DNA of 60,000 bases from Owenia fusiformis (taxonomy: Eukaryota; Annelida; Polychaeta; Sabellida; Oweniidae). How positions within the stretch are numbered: position 1 is the stretch's first letter; every line of letters starts with the position of its first letter. Shown piece after piece: positions 24,007-34,663 of the stretch. The translations under genes were made by a program, and so were the position numbers. The stretch covers positions 24,557,375 to 24,617,374 of the forward strand of contig CAIIXF020000005.1 in assembly GCA_903813345.2 (NCBI GenBank), given 5' to 3'. The notes under the pieces were generated by a model, which saw only the letters and a list, made by a program, of their open reading frames with translations, was not told the origin of the DNA and did no database searches.

Positions 24007-25019
24007 GATCTTATGCCCATTTGGCACCAGCCTATAAAATTTGAAACCAATTTGTCACTTAGAATTGGAGTTATTGCCTGGACAGACAAATAGACTGACT
24101 AATGGATGGACAGATGGACAATAGGATGGACTACCTATGCCTCTATATTAGAGGTGTAACTCGCCAGAAAAAAAAAACTCGAGTTCAACTTGCCAAATAT
24201 TTCTAAAACTCGAGTAAAACTTGAGTTAATTCATTTCGTCCAGACTGAGTACATATTGTAAATCTGGTACACAAAATTACTGTAACTTCTACATGTTCTA
24301 GCGGCAAGTTTCTCTGGTTTAGTCACATGTAAAAGCTGTTAAACACGTTGGGGCCATAAGAAAGTGTGGTATTCATTGCAGTTATCTCATATTTCAATCA
24401 AAAACGATCTGGTACGGACGTCACCGCATATGGTAAGCTTAAGGATTAGAGATCGCTAAAATGAACCAAGAAACTAACCAAACAATATTATAGAAAACCC
24501 AGAGGGGCCCCTTAAATTAATGAATGGTTTTCCCGGATTATCTTCATTATTTCTACTAAAGACTGCTGGATATCGATCTAAAGTTATGACTTATAATCTT
24601 AATTTAATGATACAGATCATCTTTTTTAAGTAAAAGTGGAGTAAACGACTTGAGAATAAGGGGACCATTTTTTATTCAATTTTAGTGACTTATTATTATC
24701 GCCCGCTTGAGTTCCTTCGATAATCAATATTTTTCTGATGTTTTTGTGTAAGTTGTCATTCCTCGATATTTGTTGAACTTTGTGAGGCTTTGAGAGTGTT
24801 TTTTAGGTGATGGGCGCTAAATAGTAAATATGGCGATCATTGGTATATTCATTCTCCTAATGATGTAATGTTGCATGATCTCTGGGACTCGAATTCATTT
24901 TACATGCTTGCAAGATAGGCAAAACTTGGGAGTTTACTTGAGTTATAGCTAGCTTGCGAGTTGAAATAGATTGCGAGTTTCTACAGTGGCGTAGCCAGGA
25001 TTTGTCAGGGGGGGTTCTA

Positions 25020-25470
25020 ATATTTTCTGCCAAATTTGCCAAATGTGCTTAAATTTTGCAAAATTTGCTCAAGTTTTGCCAAATTTGCATAAATTTTGCC
25101 AAATTTGCTTAAATTTTGCCAAATTTGCTTAAATTTTGTCAAATTTGTTTCAATTTTACCAAATTTGCTAAAATCTTGCCAAATTTGCTTAAATTTTTGC
25201 CAAATTTGATGAAATTTTACCAAATTTAATGAAATTTTGCCAAATTTGCTGAAATTCTGCCAAATTTGCTGTATGTTTGCCAATTTACCTCAATTTTGCC
25301 AAATTTGCTTAAATTTTGCAAATTTTCTTAATTTTGGTCTAATTTAATTAATTTTTGACAAGTTTCTAAAATTTTACTTAAATTTTGCCAATTTTACTTA
25401 AATGCCAATAATGGATAAATTTTGCCAAAGTTTCATTGTTGCCAAATTTTCATAATTTTGGCCCATTCGC
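25020..25470. repeat. 20-bp minisatellite, about 20 copies
   Basis: Degenerate tandem units of CCAAATTTGCTTAAATTTTG, regular to about 25300 and decaying afterwards. The minus-strand frame MANIQQIWQNFSKFGK is a product of this repeat. Confidence 0.85.
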
Positions 25471-25830
25471 TAAAATTTAAAATTTTACCAAATTTTCTCA
25501 AGAATACCAAATCTCAAACAATTGCAAAAGCAAAAAATAGGTAAAATATCCCAAGACCAAGTTCATTTATTTGGGCAGATTTTTTTAAATTTGGACCCAA
25601 CATACCACAAATTCACAGAAATTAGCAGACATAGAACCCCCTTCCCCCAATTTTCAATCGCTTGTACAACGAGCTTTATAAATAAATAGGAGCCAAAAAT
25701 CAGTAAATAACTCTGTGTGAGTGATCTTTATACTTGCTCTCTGATCTAACTACAGCATGAAAAAGAACGTTGTAAGTAAGAATTTTCTAGCGTTCACAAT
25801 TTTGGTGCATCACGGCCCAGTGTCACTAAA

Positions 25831-26299
25831 GGTATGAGTACCGTAATCCAACGCCAAATTCGAAAATTCATAACAATACTTTGCACATATGGCGTTCGTG
25901 ACCAACTATAAAACGCTTACCCCCCATAGTGTTATATATCAAAATGTACCTGTTCATATAGGGGTTTGATTGATCTACATCAAATTATAGGGAGTCAGGT
26001 TACTTTTTGAGATATCAGCGTCCGTTTATTGTGACTCGCGTTTGCTACCACTTCCTCAATTCTGATACGACGGGCAAACGCGTAGTAAACACCTTCACGT
26101 CGGAACTATTTTTGACCTACATCGCTATTTTCGTAATTCAAATGAAAGTTGAACTCCTCCTCTTTATTTTGATACCAAATAGTGGCATACTAGGTACCCT
26201 AGAAGCAAACTATGGCGTTATTTAGAACAATACCACGAGTTTTTAAATGGACTATATAGGGGTCATACCTTTTGGCGGATGGATATGGAACCTCATACC
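25831..26299 (+). repeat. Unit A (left copy) of the A-B-B-A composite
   Basis: A 469-bp unit begins GGTATGAGTACC and ends CTCATACC (8-bp inverted ends), with TAAA on its outer side and TTAA on its inner side. It is almost identical to 27881-28346 and related to 12984-14030. No protein is recognisable in the frame it contains. Confidence 0.85.
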
Positions 26300-26303
26300 T
26301 TAA

Positions 26304-27091
26304 TGTGTTATGACATCACACTGATTTTTGTCTCTGCAACTTTTTTTGGCAGAAAATATCATTTTTAGTTCAAAAATGCATAAAAACGTCGGAACTGGCT
26401 GAATATGTGAAAAATTTATCCATTTAGGCTAGAAAGGGTTAATTTGCCCTACCCCAAATACGTCTAAATATGCTAGTCTAACTTTGCCACTGTGACGTCA
26501 CAAATCTAACCTGACTATCTCTGAGTTTATTGAAGAAGATGATACGTCTGACAAACAGCTTTCATACCCTATATGGCACACCTTCTACTAAGAGTTGCAT
26601 CATTGACTAAATCTAAGACAAAGGCCCTGTGTCCCGAGGATTTTGACTGAAATGTGGCCATTTTCGCCCAAATCTAACTAAATTGCAGTTTCCCCCACAC
26701 CTGTATTTTGAAATAAATATTGCTACAATGTAGCAATTTAAAAATCACACATGATTACTGTTTCTGTCGACCTGACCTGACACGTGTATCTAGCCTGTAA
26801 AAATGAAAAATCGCTACATTGTAGCAATTTCACTGAGATATGGGCCCTGAAAATCATGTAATTTTAGCAAAAAATGAAGAAATAACCTGCAATTTTGACG
26901 GAATTTCAGAGGGCTCTCTTTCATCCATGACCCTCCACGGGCCTCTTATGACCATTCTTATACTCACAGAATGGTTGAAAGTGATTTCAAATCATTGTTT
27001 GCCCTACGCAGAACGAAAAAATCGATTCTGTTCTCAAATTCTGCTAGAATATTGGTCTCTGGCCAACTAGCAGACAATTTTAGGCCTCATA
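26304..27091 (+). repeat. Unit B (first copy)
   Basis: A 788-bp unit, TGTGTTATGACATCACACTG to GGCCTCATA, bounded by TTAA on both sides and followed directly by a near-identical second copy. Inside are inverted pairs of GCTACAATGTAGC. The 76-codon frame MGPENHVILAKNEEITC is duplicated with the unit and has no recognised domain. Confidence 0.85.
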
Positions 27092-27095
27092 TTAA

Positions 27096-27876
27096 TGTGT
27101 TATGACATCACACTGATTTTTGTCTCTGCAACTTTTTTTGGCAGAAAATATCATTTTTAGTTCAAAAATGCATAAAAACGTCGGAACTGGCTGAATATGT
27201 GAAAAATTTATCCATTTAGGCTAGAAAGGGTTAATTTGCCCTACCCCAAATACGTCTAAATATGCTTGTCTAACTTTGCCACTGTGACGTCACAAATCTA
27301 ACCTGACTATCTCTGAGTTTATTGAAGAAGATGATACGTCTGACAAACAGCTTTCATACCCTATATGGCACACCTCCTACTAAGAGTTGCATCATTGACT
27401 AAATCTAAGACAAAGGCCCTGTGTCCCGAGGATTTTGACTGAAATGTGGCCATTTTCGCCCAAATCTAACTAAATTGCAGTTTCCCCCACACCTGTATTT
27501 TGAAATAAATATTGCTACAATGTAGCAATTTAAGAATCACACATGATTACTGTTTCTGTCGACCTGACGTGTATCTAGCCTGTAAAAATGAAAAATCGCT
27601 ACATTGTAGCAATTTCACTGAGATATGGGCCCTGAAAATCATGTAATTTTAGCAAAAAATGAAGAAATAACCTGCAATTTTGACGGAATTTCAGAGGGCT
27701 CTCTTTCATCCATGACCCTCCACGGGCCTCTTATGACCATTCTTATACTCACAGAATGGTTGAAAGTGATTTCAAATCATTGTTTGCCCTACGCAGAACG
27801 AAAAAATCGATTCTGTTCTCAAATTCTGCTAGAATATTGGTCTCTGGCCAACTAGCAGACAATTTTAGGCCTCATA
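27096..27876 (+). repeat. Unit B (second copy)
   Basis: A 781-bp tandem copy of the preceding unit with very few differences: an 8-bp deletion near 27560 and a few substitutions. It is bounded by TTAA at 27092-27095 and 27877-27880. High identity implies a recent duplication. Confidence 0.85.
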
Positions 27877-27880
27877 TTAA

Positions 27881-28346
27881 GGTATGAGTACCGTAATCCA
27901 ACGCCAAATTCGAAAATTCATAACAATACTTTGCACATATGGCGTTCGTGACCAACTATAAAACGCTTACCCCCCATAGTGTTATATATCAAAATGTACC
28001 TGTTCATATAGGGGTTTGATTGATCTACATCAAATTATAGGGAGTCAGGTTACTTTTTGAGATATCAGCGTCCGTTCATTGTGACTCGCGTTTGCTACCA
28101 CTTCCTCAATTCTGATACGACGGGCAACCGCGTAGTAAACACCTTCACGTCGGAACTATTTTTGACCTACATCGCTATTTTCGTAATTCAAATGAAAGTT
28201 GAACTCCTCTTTATTTTGATACCAAATAGTGGCATACTAGGTACCCTAGAAGCAAACTATGGCGTTATTTAGAACAATACCACGAGTTTTTAAATGGACT
28301 ATATAGGGGTCATACCTTTTGGCGGATGGATATGGAACCTCATACC
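27881..28346 (+). repeat. Unit A (right copy)
   Basis: A 466-bp copy of unit A in the same orientation, differing by a 3-bp deletion and a few substitutions. It is followed by TAAA (28347-28350), matching TAAA at 25827-25830. The whole composite therefore has a 4-bp direct repeat at its outer borders. Confidence 0.85.
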
Positions 28347-28946
28347 TAAACATTCACATGTTCAAAATTCTCTGCTGATTTATATCAAAAATTAGACCAT
28401 TTTGACGTTATGTACAACAATCAGATAATTTCAACTTAGTAGGTATGCTTTATTTGTGCATTTGAATTCATTTTGAAGATATTACTTCAGTATTTCAGGC
28501 CTAAAGTGCAAAGAGCATACCTATTATCGCCCATTATTGATTAGAAGTTTTTGTTTTTCTGTTTTTTTAAAATCTTTTTTACTCAAAATGAAGCTATAAA
28601 TCTCACATATTTCCATCTTGACATATAACTCAATTGTCTTTGGGTAATCAAAAACGATAAATTATTGAAAGACTCTCAAAAATTTTACTCAAAGTTTGGA
28701 GGTTTGCATAATTGCCAGAAAGGGTGGGTTCAAATTTTTTTTAGGCAAGATTTGGGGGGGGGGGTTCGCACGAGCCCTACGAACCCCCTCTCCCTACGGC
28801 CCTGTTCTAGAGGACAACTCTAGGCAATGTATAGGCAGGTCAGACAAGCTGTACTCGAGTTATGGACTCGGGAGTTACACCTCTACTCTATATCCCTCAT
28901 CAACTAAGTTTGGTGGGATGAAAATATTTTAACAACATCCACTAAC

Positions 28947-29090
28947 CTGCATTCCTCTTACAGACCCCACAGCTTTTGTCTCAATGTTTCCATATTTGGG
29001 CGGTCGCACTGCATACTCAATAAATGTCAAGAGTTGCCCAAAGAGATCAGGATACATGGTTTTTGAGGACTCTGTGCCTTTTATTAAGTC
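28947..29090 (-). CDS. MON2: MON2 exon (48 codons)
   Basis: 144 nt in phase 0 on both sides. The acceptor TTTTATAG precedes DLIKGTESSKTMYPDLFGQL, then LLTFIEYAVRPPKYGNIETK and VGSVRGMQ, then donor CAG|GTTAGT. It matches the MON2 segment with a (F/L)xxLLxFVExxxxPPxYGxIET signature. It follows the 29516-30126 exon across a short intron (426 nt), and it precedes the transposon-filled intron. Confidence 0.9.
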
Positions 29091-29515
29091 CTATAAAATA
29101 AATAGGGAATTCTAAACCATAAAAATCTAAACCAAAAAAAAAAAAAATTTAATTCCTGGTGCCTCAAATCATTTTTCACTTTTATGTTATAATGAATACA
29201 GTGTAGATGGCTTTTTCACCAGGAATTCACAAAATTCCAAATATGAACACCAAGGTAAATAAGAAAAGAAATGAAGATTTTCAAACAGTAATTAAGTTGG
29301 TACTCTGCTTAAAATCTGATCATATCTCATTGAAAATGTGTGTATGAAGTGATATCAATATATACGAGTATGTATGTACAGGGCTTGGGTATCGGTATAC
29401 ATGTAGCTACCTGTATGTAGCATGTATGGAGCATGAACATTGCTGAAAATTATTAATGATAATAATGAACAATTTTCATTTAAAAAGAATTTCACTTAAT
29501 AAAAGCTCATCTTAC

Positions 29516-30126
29516 ACTATGAAGAGTCTTCACTGCACTGAGTACAGAGTCCTGAAGGGGGGTGAGGGACACCTCAGGAGCACCCACAGGTACGATAAAA
29601 GGGCTCGCGTCGCCAGCGACTGGAGCTGAGAGTGCCCTCTGTAAGACCGTGGACAACTTCTGGAGATCTGCAGCTACGAATCTTGTCTTAATATGTTCAT
29701 ATAATGCAGGGTATATTTGCACTAAGGCTGTAAGAAATGCCTGAGTAGGAACATAGATTTGATCTTTGGGGGTAGTAGCTGATGGGCACTCAGTAGCTTG
29801 GGTTCCTATGCTTAACCAAACCCGCCAGGCGGTTGACCAGACTGTTATATCATCAGTTATGGATTCCTCCTTTTCAGCTATATTTTCCTCACTAGATGGA
29901 GATAAACCATCATCTTCCCTAGACATTATTTCCTCACTGGGAGGCTCCACATCACTGTCGGCCATTTTGGGAATCCCGGGAAAATCTCCACCATCATTTG
30001 AATGTTTAGTAATGTGTAATATTTCTTGGAAACTTTTCAAAGCTGCAAGGGAGATCTCAGCATTTCGCGATAGTGCTGCATTTTCAATAAACTCTAATAA
30101 AAGAGCCCAGGCTCTGGGGAAGTCTC
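29516..30126 (-). CDS. MON2: MON2 exon (largest, about 204 codons)
   Basis: The acceptor CATTCCAG leads to GDFPRAWALLLEFIENAALS and RNAEISLAALKSFQEIL, the most diagnostic MON2 stretch here. An acidic Ser/Glu-rich linker follows (EEIMSREDDGLSPSSEENIA), variable in this family, then WSTAWRVWLSIGTQATECPS, FLTALVQIYPALYEHIKTRF and LQKLSTVLQRALS. The donor is CATAGT|GTAAGA. A split glycine codon (G/GA) joins the previous exon, and the end is phase 0. MON2 is a HEAT-repeat scaffold related to large Arf-GEFs but without the Sec7 domain. It acts at the trans-Golgi/endosome with DOPEY and a P4-ATPase in recycling of cargo such as Wntless (family knowledge). Confidence 0.95.
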
Positions 30127-30486
30127 CTGGAATGAAAAGAATGAATTATGAAATTAAATCTACCTTTACAGAGATTACATTTAAAGTATAATCAATTAAC
30201 ACAGAAAAACTAGTGCTTACATTAGCATATGTGATTACTATATATTAGCGCTTATTTAGCTACATATTTATGCTAATGTATTACATATCCAGCGAAGCAT
30301 TTGTATTGAAGTCAATGGAGCTGAAGGTCGGCTATATATTCCTGTATAGCCGCCAAACCTTTTACCATGACAATCTTATGACGTCATCGGGACGTCATGT
30401 TTCATTTCTTCCTAATTTCACTCGCACACAGACACGTGGCGTCATTGATATAACGTAGCCATGATATAAAAGTATGTAATACAACA

Positions 30487-30603
30487 GTTATGTCCGTATC
30501 ATTGAATATATGCCTTCGGTCTGTCGTAATATAACCCTCGCAAGATCGGGCTATATTGGTGACAGACCTTAGGCATACATTCAATGATAGGGACATAACT
30601 GCT
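30487..30603. repeat. Foldback hairpin (about 50-bp arms)
   Basis: CAGTTATGTCC, TATCATTGAATATATGCCT, GGTCTGTC and ATATAACCC on the left are each matched in inverse order and orientation on the right (GGGCTATAT, GACAGACC, GGCATACATTCAATGATA, GGACATAACTG). The loop is small (CTCGCAAGATC). It sits in the MON2 intron between 30127 and 30928, in a CpG-containing stretch with ATGACGTCAT and GACGTCAT motifs just upstream. Confidence 0.75.
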
Positions 30604-30928
30604 AAATAAAGCTTATATGAACCAGTACAAAATAAGCACTAAATTAATTTATCTGAATAATACAGGGTGGGCCAAAAACATTTCTATTTTGATTTCAATA
30701 ACATTGAGCAGTTGTAGTTAAATGCCCTGTTGGCCCTGCCCTGTTTGCTACTATTGCAGTTTTATAAGTTGTACCTAAAATACTGTAAAATTAACTCTAA
30801 AATGGCAGCCATTTTGAAACTGGTGGCCATTTTGAAAATTGGCTTCTGAGCAGAATTTGTCCTCACACGGGGCATATAGGAATAAAATATAAACAAGATT
30901 GGGCCAATAAAAACATTAAAAAACTAAC

Positions 30929-31127
30929 CTAGTAATTGCAGTACTTTACGTTTTGTGTTGAACACTCTAGCCACACCTGCTAGACTAAGTACCCTTGTCT
31001 CGGCCCATTGTTTCTGTGCAGTATCACGAGAGTGGTGTATAAGTATGTTACCCGTATCGGAGCTGTCTTTAGTATCAGGAGCCTTGCTAGAGAGCTTCTT
31101 CACCTGGTCTAGTAGAGGGAAAAGAAC
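30929..31127 (-). CDS. MON2: MON2 exon (66 codons plus one base)
   Basis: The acceptor TTCTCTTAG precedes [20 protein letters not shown], then [20 protein letters not shown] and [20 protein letters not shown]. The donor is CTAG|GTTAGT, with a single G left for the split Gly codon completed at 30126. [12 protein letters not shown] and LAGVARxFNT are near-invariant MON2 motifs. Confidence 0.95.
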
Positions 31128-31560
31128 CTAAGAGAAAAAAGTGGAAACATACATAAATATGAAATATTTGGCTGATGTGTGAACTGAATATTTGAATATT
31201 AATATATAGAATACTTGGTATTTTAGGTTTATAAAAAAATACATCTATCTCTTCTTTTCTCCTTTACTGTCTGGTGCACAACTCCCAGGAAAGTAAGGGG
31301 TTTCCTGAGGTTATTCATTAGATTGAGTAATGTGCTTCTAAAAATAGGCAACCACAAATAATGAAATTGATAGAATCTACATGTATATTAGGCATAAAAC
31401 ATGAAAAAACTTTTGTTTGATAAAAAGATGGCAGTCAAATCAACTATAATTCAGATTACTTCTGAGAACTGAAACCAAAATCACATGATTCAGAATTCAC
31501 ATTAAATATTCTAGTACATGATATATAACCTAATATACCAGTACATACAATCTGAAAATC

Positions 31561-31892
31561 ATGGCAGAAAAAGTAGAAAAGGACAAAAAGACGGATGAAG
31601 ATGTGAAAGACAGATTTCTAACTTGTGCAATATGCCTAGATGTCTACAAATCACCCAAGATTCTCCCTTGCGTACATACATTCTGTGAGAAATGTCTAGA
31701 CAACCATATTGCTAAACACAAGAAGCCAGATGAGGCCCCAGAAGAGGTGGAGTTTCCGTGCCCGATTTGTTACCAACCAATGAAGATGAATGCAGTGACA
31801 TCTGCTGGCTCAACATTCAATCATTTCATGTTCAGTTTGGTGGACTATTTTGTCTCTGGGGCTGACAGAGAGAAAGGTCTTAATTGCGAAAG
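31561..31892 (+). CDS. TRIM-like protein, exon 1 (RING finger)
   Basis: First coding exon of a 547-residue TRIM/RBCC-type protein, probably a RING E3 ubiquitin ligase (family function, not tested here). The ATG at 31561 opens MAEKVEKDKKTDEDVKDRF, followed by a complete C3HC4 RING: C22, C25, C37, H39, C42, C45, C67, C70 (TCAICLDVYKSPKILPCVH ... CPIC). The exon ends within the Arg111 codon at the donor AAAG|GTGAGT, just as the first B-box begins (C109). The gene lies wholly inside the MON2 intron 31128-35633 on the opposite strand. No promoter element is obvious beyond AT-rich sequence. Confidence 0.9.
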
Positions 31893-33247
31893 GTGAGTCA
31901 TGAATGTTAGCCTTGAATGCACTTAAAATAGTGGGATATATCTTCTGAAGGCTTCTGATTTTTTGAACCTTCTTCAGTAGTAGGATTAGAACACGTAAAA
32001 TGTTAAGATGTCTTTATTAAGATTGTAATGTAAATCCACATCTGAAGATGTCTTGTGGGCTTAAAAGAGCTCTCAGACAAAACATTTTGAAGACACTAGT
32101 CACCTTGAAATGTAAGACATTTTACAAGCCAAGTGTTAATTCATCGGTTTTAGCTTAGAGCTCTCAACCGACTTTTAATGCATTGACCAGAGTGAAATGC
32201 TGCATTCCAAATCTTGAGTTTGGCTGACCTTTTTCCTATATCCTTTATGTAAATCTTGCCACATGATTACTGTTTTTAGCCAATTGATTCCGATGTATTT
32301 AAGAACAGGATTCAGTCCTGTCAACCCTCACGCATTAGGCATGATTGTCACGCATTTGCTTGAAAAATAGAAATCACCCATCAATTTAGCGTGTATGATC
32401 AAATATCACACAAATCACGCATTATGTTGGTATTTTTAGAAATCATTTTTTATGAAATGCCGACACGGTAAAAATGCGATCGGCAAAAAAACCGAGCGCA
32501 TAACGTTCGGTCTTTGCACGTGATTGCCGTTCATGTCACCTATTTTGTCAGAAATATGAGTATATATCATGCATTCGTTTCGAAAATATTCACACCTATA
32601 ATTTTATCAGAGCTACTTTGTCAAGTCATTTTGGAATGCTATGTATAGTGTAATAAATAGGGCTAGTAACAGGACCAGGGCTTAAGATTAATTTCAATAT
32701 TTCTTTGCTTCTCAACTGCTTCTATATTAAAGTCCCTAACAGTTCCCTCTCATACATATGTCATTGCTTTTACCTTGATTTATAAGTAACAATCTCATGC
32801 TCAATACAAAGTCCAAAATATAAAACAGTTTTGCCATTCTTTGAGACATTTTAACCTAGCATAATGTAAATATACTGAGTGCTCAGGTCAATAAATCAAC
32901 ATCCATACTAAATTAATGATTCTGATATTGATCATAAACAAGAGCTAGATATTTTCCATACATACACAATTACAAGGCTTGAGAAATGTTTAACTCTATA
33001 AAGAGGTGTTTGGTTGAAGAAGTCTTCACCCTAGAGAGGTTCAAATTCAAAAGGTGCTCATTTAAGAGCAATTTGACTCGAGTGTTGTTCATGTTAGGTG
33101 CTCAACTTTAAGGGGCATTCAACTTAGACAGAACTTGGAGATGTTAACTTAACAAGAGGTGTTCACTTCAAATTGTAAATTGTAGTAAATTGTACTTTAT
33201 GCAACTGTTTTGCTATACTAACTACATGTACTCCTGTCTCCTTTCAG
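31893..33247 (+). other. Intron of the TRIM-like gene
   Basis: GT (GTGAGTCATG) to AG (CTCCTTTCAG), 1355 nt. A fragment beginning CAGTCCTGTCAACCCTCACG at 32313 matches the terminus of the 23513 transposon family. Positions 33000-33175 hold degenerate GGTGTTCA/GGTGCTCA repeats. Confidence 0.8.
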
Positions 33248-34559
33248 ATGTAAAGAAAATGGGGATACAGGAGAAGGAACCAATCGTTGTGTGGATTGTG
33301 ATCTGGTCATGTGTGACCCTTGCTGCCAAACTCACAACAGTTTCAAGGTCATGAAAGGTCACATCACCTTGAAAATCAGTGATTTTGCCGACCCATCAAA
33401 CAGGCGATTGGTCCAAAGCCGTACAATCTACTGCGAGCAGCACACCAGCGAGCCACTGAAATTCTACTGCCAAACTTGCAAGGAGCTCTTCTGTAGGGAT
33501 TGCTTCCCAACCAAACACCGATCACATGAAAGTGTTGAAATCAAAGATGCTGCTGAAACTGTGACACAGCAGATAGATCAAGTTGTCGCATCTGGCAAAG
33601 AGAAACTGGATGTTATAATGCTGGCTATGATTGCTCATAACTCCTACGAGAAAAAGCTGGAAGAACAAGTTGACAACTGCAAATCAGCGATCTCTAAACT
33701 GCAAAAGTCAATCCATGATTTAGCTGATAATGTTGCCAAAAACCTACTTCAGCAGTTAGACACCATACATGGTCCAGAGAAAAAGAACATTGATGCCCAC
33801 ACAGATCTCCTCCAACATAAAGAACTAGGGGTGAACACATCCATAGAATTCCTGACAAAGCTCAATAAAGAAGGCCATAATGTTGAAATCATTAAGATGG
33901 AGAGGGAAATCAAGAAGTTGCAAGATGACTGGGACAAGATGGATGAAAACTGTCTACACTTGCAACAGAAGCTGCGAGTGGATTATGATATACTTCAACC
34001 AACGTTGGAAGATACACTGAAAGTTAATAAAATAACCTCACAATGGAAATCTTTTAAACCAAAAGTACAACAAATAGAAATTGAAGACACCGATTTAGAT
34101 TGGTCTCCAAAACTTAATTTTGAACCCTTTCCCATTATTGAAAGTAAGAATGAGGCTGATGCTTCACTCATATCTGAAGATGCAGCCTTTATGCCCCTTG
34201 AATATGTGAATGTTTCTAGCGACAGGGAACTTGCCTCTGATAACAGAAAATTGTTGGAAGTTGGAACAAATGAAAAATATTTATTTCAAGAACCATTTCC
34301 TTTAAATCCCTTTTACAAACCCTCTACACAGAATCAAAAAGAAGTTGGAACAAATGAAAAATATTTATTTCAAGAACCATTTCCTTTTAATCCCTTTTAC
34401 AAACCCTCTATACAGAATCAAAAAGAAGTTGGAACAAATCAGAAATATTTATTTCAAAAACCTTGGACCGTAACACCTGGAACAGAACAGTGCCATAACA
34501 AAAGAACACCAAAAGGGAAAAAAATCATTGGCAAGCCTAATCAAGGTCAGGTAAATTGA
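33248..34559 (+). CDS. TRIM-like protein, exon 2 (B-boxes, coiled coil, C-terminal repeats)
   Basis: Acceptor TTTCAG at 33247. The split Arg codon (AG/A) restores frame and gives CERCKENGDTGEGTNRCVDC, a B-box 1-type zinc-binding segment. The B-box 2 follows (YCEQHTSEPLKFYCQTCKEL, CRDCF, H-RSH). A long Lys/Glu/Gln-rich coiled-coil region covers about residues 190-330. The C terminus (about 447-532) has a 28-residue tandem repeat, two full copies and one partial: EVGTNEKYLFQEPFPLNPFY / KPSTQNQK. An 84-bp DNA repeat underlies it at about 34258-34475. I see no NHL, filamin or SPRY domain, so substrate recognition may lie in the repeat tail. The stop is at 34557-34559. Confidence 0.9.
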
Positions 34560-34663
34560 ATATTTTAAACGACCAACCCTCCTTAATTTGCCCCGCTATC
34601 GACTGTTTCTCTAAAGTTGCCATTCCTTTATTTGTTGCACCCTACCCCTTAATTCCTTACTAA

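Larger units (their letters stand above)
24984..28804. mobile_element. Second-level insertion with CAGNGGCGTAG-type ends
   Basis: The left end is CAGTGGCGTAGCCAGG followed by a G run. The right end is the inverse of CAGGGCCGTAGGGAG, also next to a G run. TTCTA repeats immediately outside both ends (24979-24983 and 28805-28809). The termini are imperfect, so boundaries and family are less certain than for the host hAT element. It contains a 20-bp minisatellite and the A-B-B-A composite. Confidence 0.55.
24149..28885. mobile_element. hAT-like non-autonomous transposon, heavily nested
   Basis: Perfect 14-bp inverted termini TAGAGGTGTAACTC / GAGTTACACCTCTA are bounded by perfect 8-bp direct repeats CTCTATAT (24141-24148 and 28886-28893). 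An 8-bp duplication with TAGAGGTG-type ends is typical of hAT. Without the inner insertion (24984-28804) the element is only about 0.9 kb and carries no transposase. Sub-terminal CTCGAGTT motifs recur in both arms. Confidence 0.85.

Noticed and set aside
26840-27855. Two identical 76-codon frames as paralogous genes
   Set aside because: They lie in tandem copies of repeat unit B, with no recognisable domain or start context.
25831-28346. LTR retrotransposon
   Set aside because: The direct repeats lack TG...CA ends, no primer-binding site or gag/pol is seen, and unit A also occurs alone. Kept as a composite of unknown type.
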